Positions 63,844-64,000 of a DNA stretch of 64,000 nucleotides are shown here, piece after piece. Position 1 is the stretch's first letter, and each line of letters begins with the position of its first letter. The position numbers and the translations under genes were made by a program. The notes beneath the pieces were generated by a model, which did no database searches, was not told the origin of the DNA, and worked only from the letters and a program-made list of their open reading frames with translations. The stretch covers positions 1-64,000 of the forward strand of contig DATAWG010000111.1 in NCBI GenBank assembly GCA_036267355.1, read 5' to 3'. Source of the stretch: Pirellulales bacterium (GTDB lineage Bacteria; Planctomycetota; Planctomycetia; Pirellulales; DATAWG01).

Positions 63844-63868
63844 GCCGACTTGCTACAATCGACAAGGC

Positions 63869-64000
63869 ATGTGTCGGTGGACTAAACTGCTGCCCGCGGG
63901 CCGGCAGAGCGCGATGCTTCTTCGGCCGCGGCGACCGGTATTCTATCACACTCTGCCGATGTTGCTACGGGAGATGCGCATCAGGAAAGTGTTGTGGCTC
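63869..64000 (+). CDS. Possible 5' end of a gene, cut by the window end
   Basis: An open frame of 44 codons from the ATG at 63869 to the window end, divergent from the T6SS-like gene. TACAAT lies at 63854-63859 and an AAGG just before the ATG. A second start at 63973 would give a basic then hydrophobic MRIRKVLWL, like a signal peptide. Too short to assign. It could equally be noncoding. Confidence 0.3.
   Translation, partial: MCRWTKLLPAGRQSAMLLRPRRPVFYHTLPMLLREMRIRKVLWL

Noticed and set aside
1-64000. tRNA, rRNA, riboswitch or transposase genes
   Set aside because: None was recognised by eye. A tRNAscan, Infernal/Rfam and ISfinder search would be needed to exclude them.

Overview
The window looks like chromosomal DNA of a planctomycete, probably of the Pirellulales type. 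The evidence is the set of lineage markers: two PEP-CTERM proteins, a DUF1559 prepilin-like protein, a very large Ser/Thr kinase carrying a SUMF1-like domain, a 1475-residue PVC-type dehydrogenase with a CxxCH heme site, Cys-rich and hyperacidic orphan proteins, high GC, loosely packed genes and many palindromic intergenic repeats. No rRNA, tRNA, CRISPR array, transposase or prophage was recognised. The placement is inferred from protein families, not from a marker-gene tree.

Layout. 0.25-4 kb: purine nucleoside phosphorylase, a TPR protein, a hyperacidic small protein and a glycosyltransferase-TPR protein. 4.4-7 kb: a Wza-like polysaccharide export lipoprotein, a small secreted protein with a clear terminator, and a PilZ-like protein. 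7-14 kb, mostly minus strand: CHAD, GNAT, MsrB, an XRE-type regulator, a YncE/phosphoesterase protein and an orphan ABC-2 permease. 14-18 kb: CobL, a PIG-L deacetylase, a TauE-like permease and a secreted HExxH protein. 18-23 kb: an MgtA-type P-type ATPase, a three-copy 189-bp tandem repeat and GDP-mannose 4,6-dehydratase. 23-29 kb: two related PEP-CTERM proteins, the DUF1559 protein and a Cys-rich exported protein. 29-42 kb: the giant kinase, a DUF3592 membrane protein, the PVC dehydrogenase, a Lys-rich small protein and a Gfo/Idh/MocA oxidoreductase. 42.5-51.6 kb: a transglutaminase / DUF2126 / circularly permuted ATP-grasp / alpha-E cluster. 51.7-60.4 kb: a lipoprotein, a receiver-like protein, a long anchored protein, RsmD, a cyclophilin and a periplasmic protein. 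60.5-63.8 kb: a type VI secretion protein.

The most unusual item is that last gene. One 1116-residue chain carries a TssB-like segment, a TssC-like segment, a linker with nine copies of a short DPELAALL-type motif, and a TssA-like domain ending in an EPHSPV motif. Sheath subunits and the TssA tail organiser are normally separate proteins. The rest of any such system would lie beyond base 64000. The second notable system is the transglutaminase/ATP-grasp/alpha-E cluster, an arrangement associated by comparative genomics with peptide ligation or modification. A 60-codon acidic reading frame with a near-perfect Shine-Dalgarno site sits at its head.

At least four families of palindromic interspersed repeats occupy intergenic space and in places enter genes. 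One appears to replace a Ca-binding-type loop in the PVC dehydrogenase. Another supplies the stop codon of two unrelated genes. Positions and motifs were read by eye; family assignments rest on recognised motifs, with no database search.
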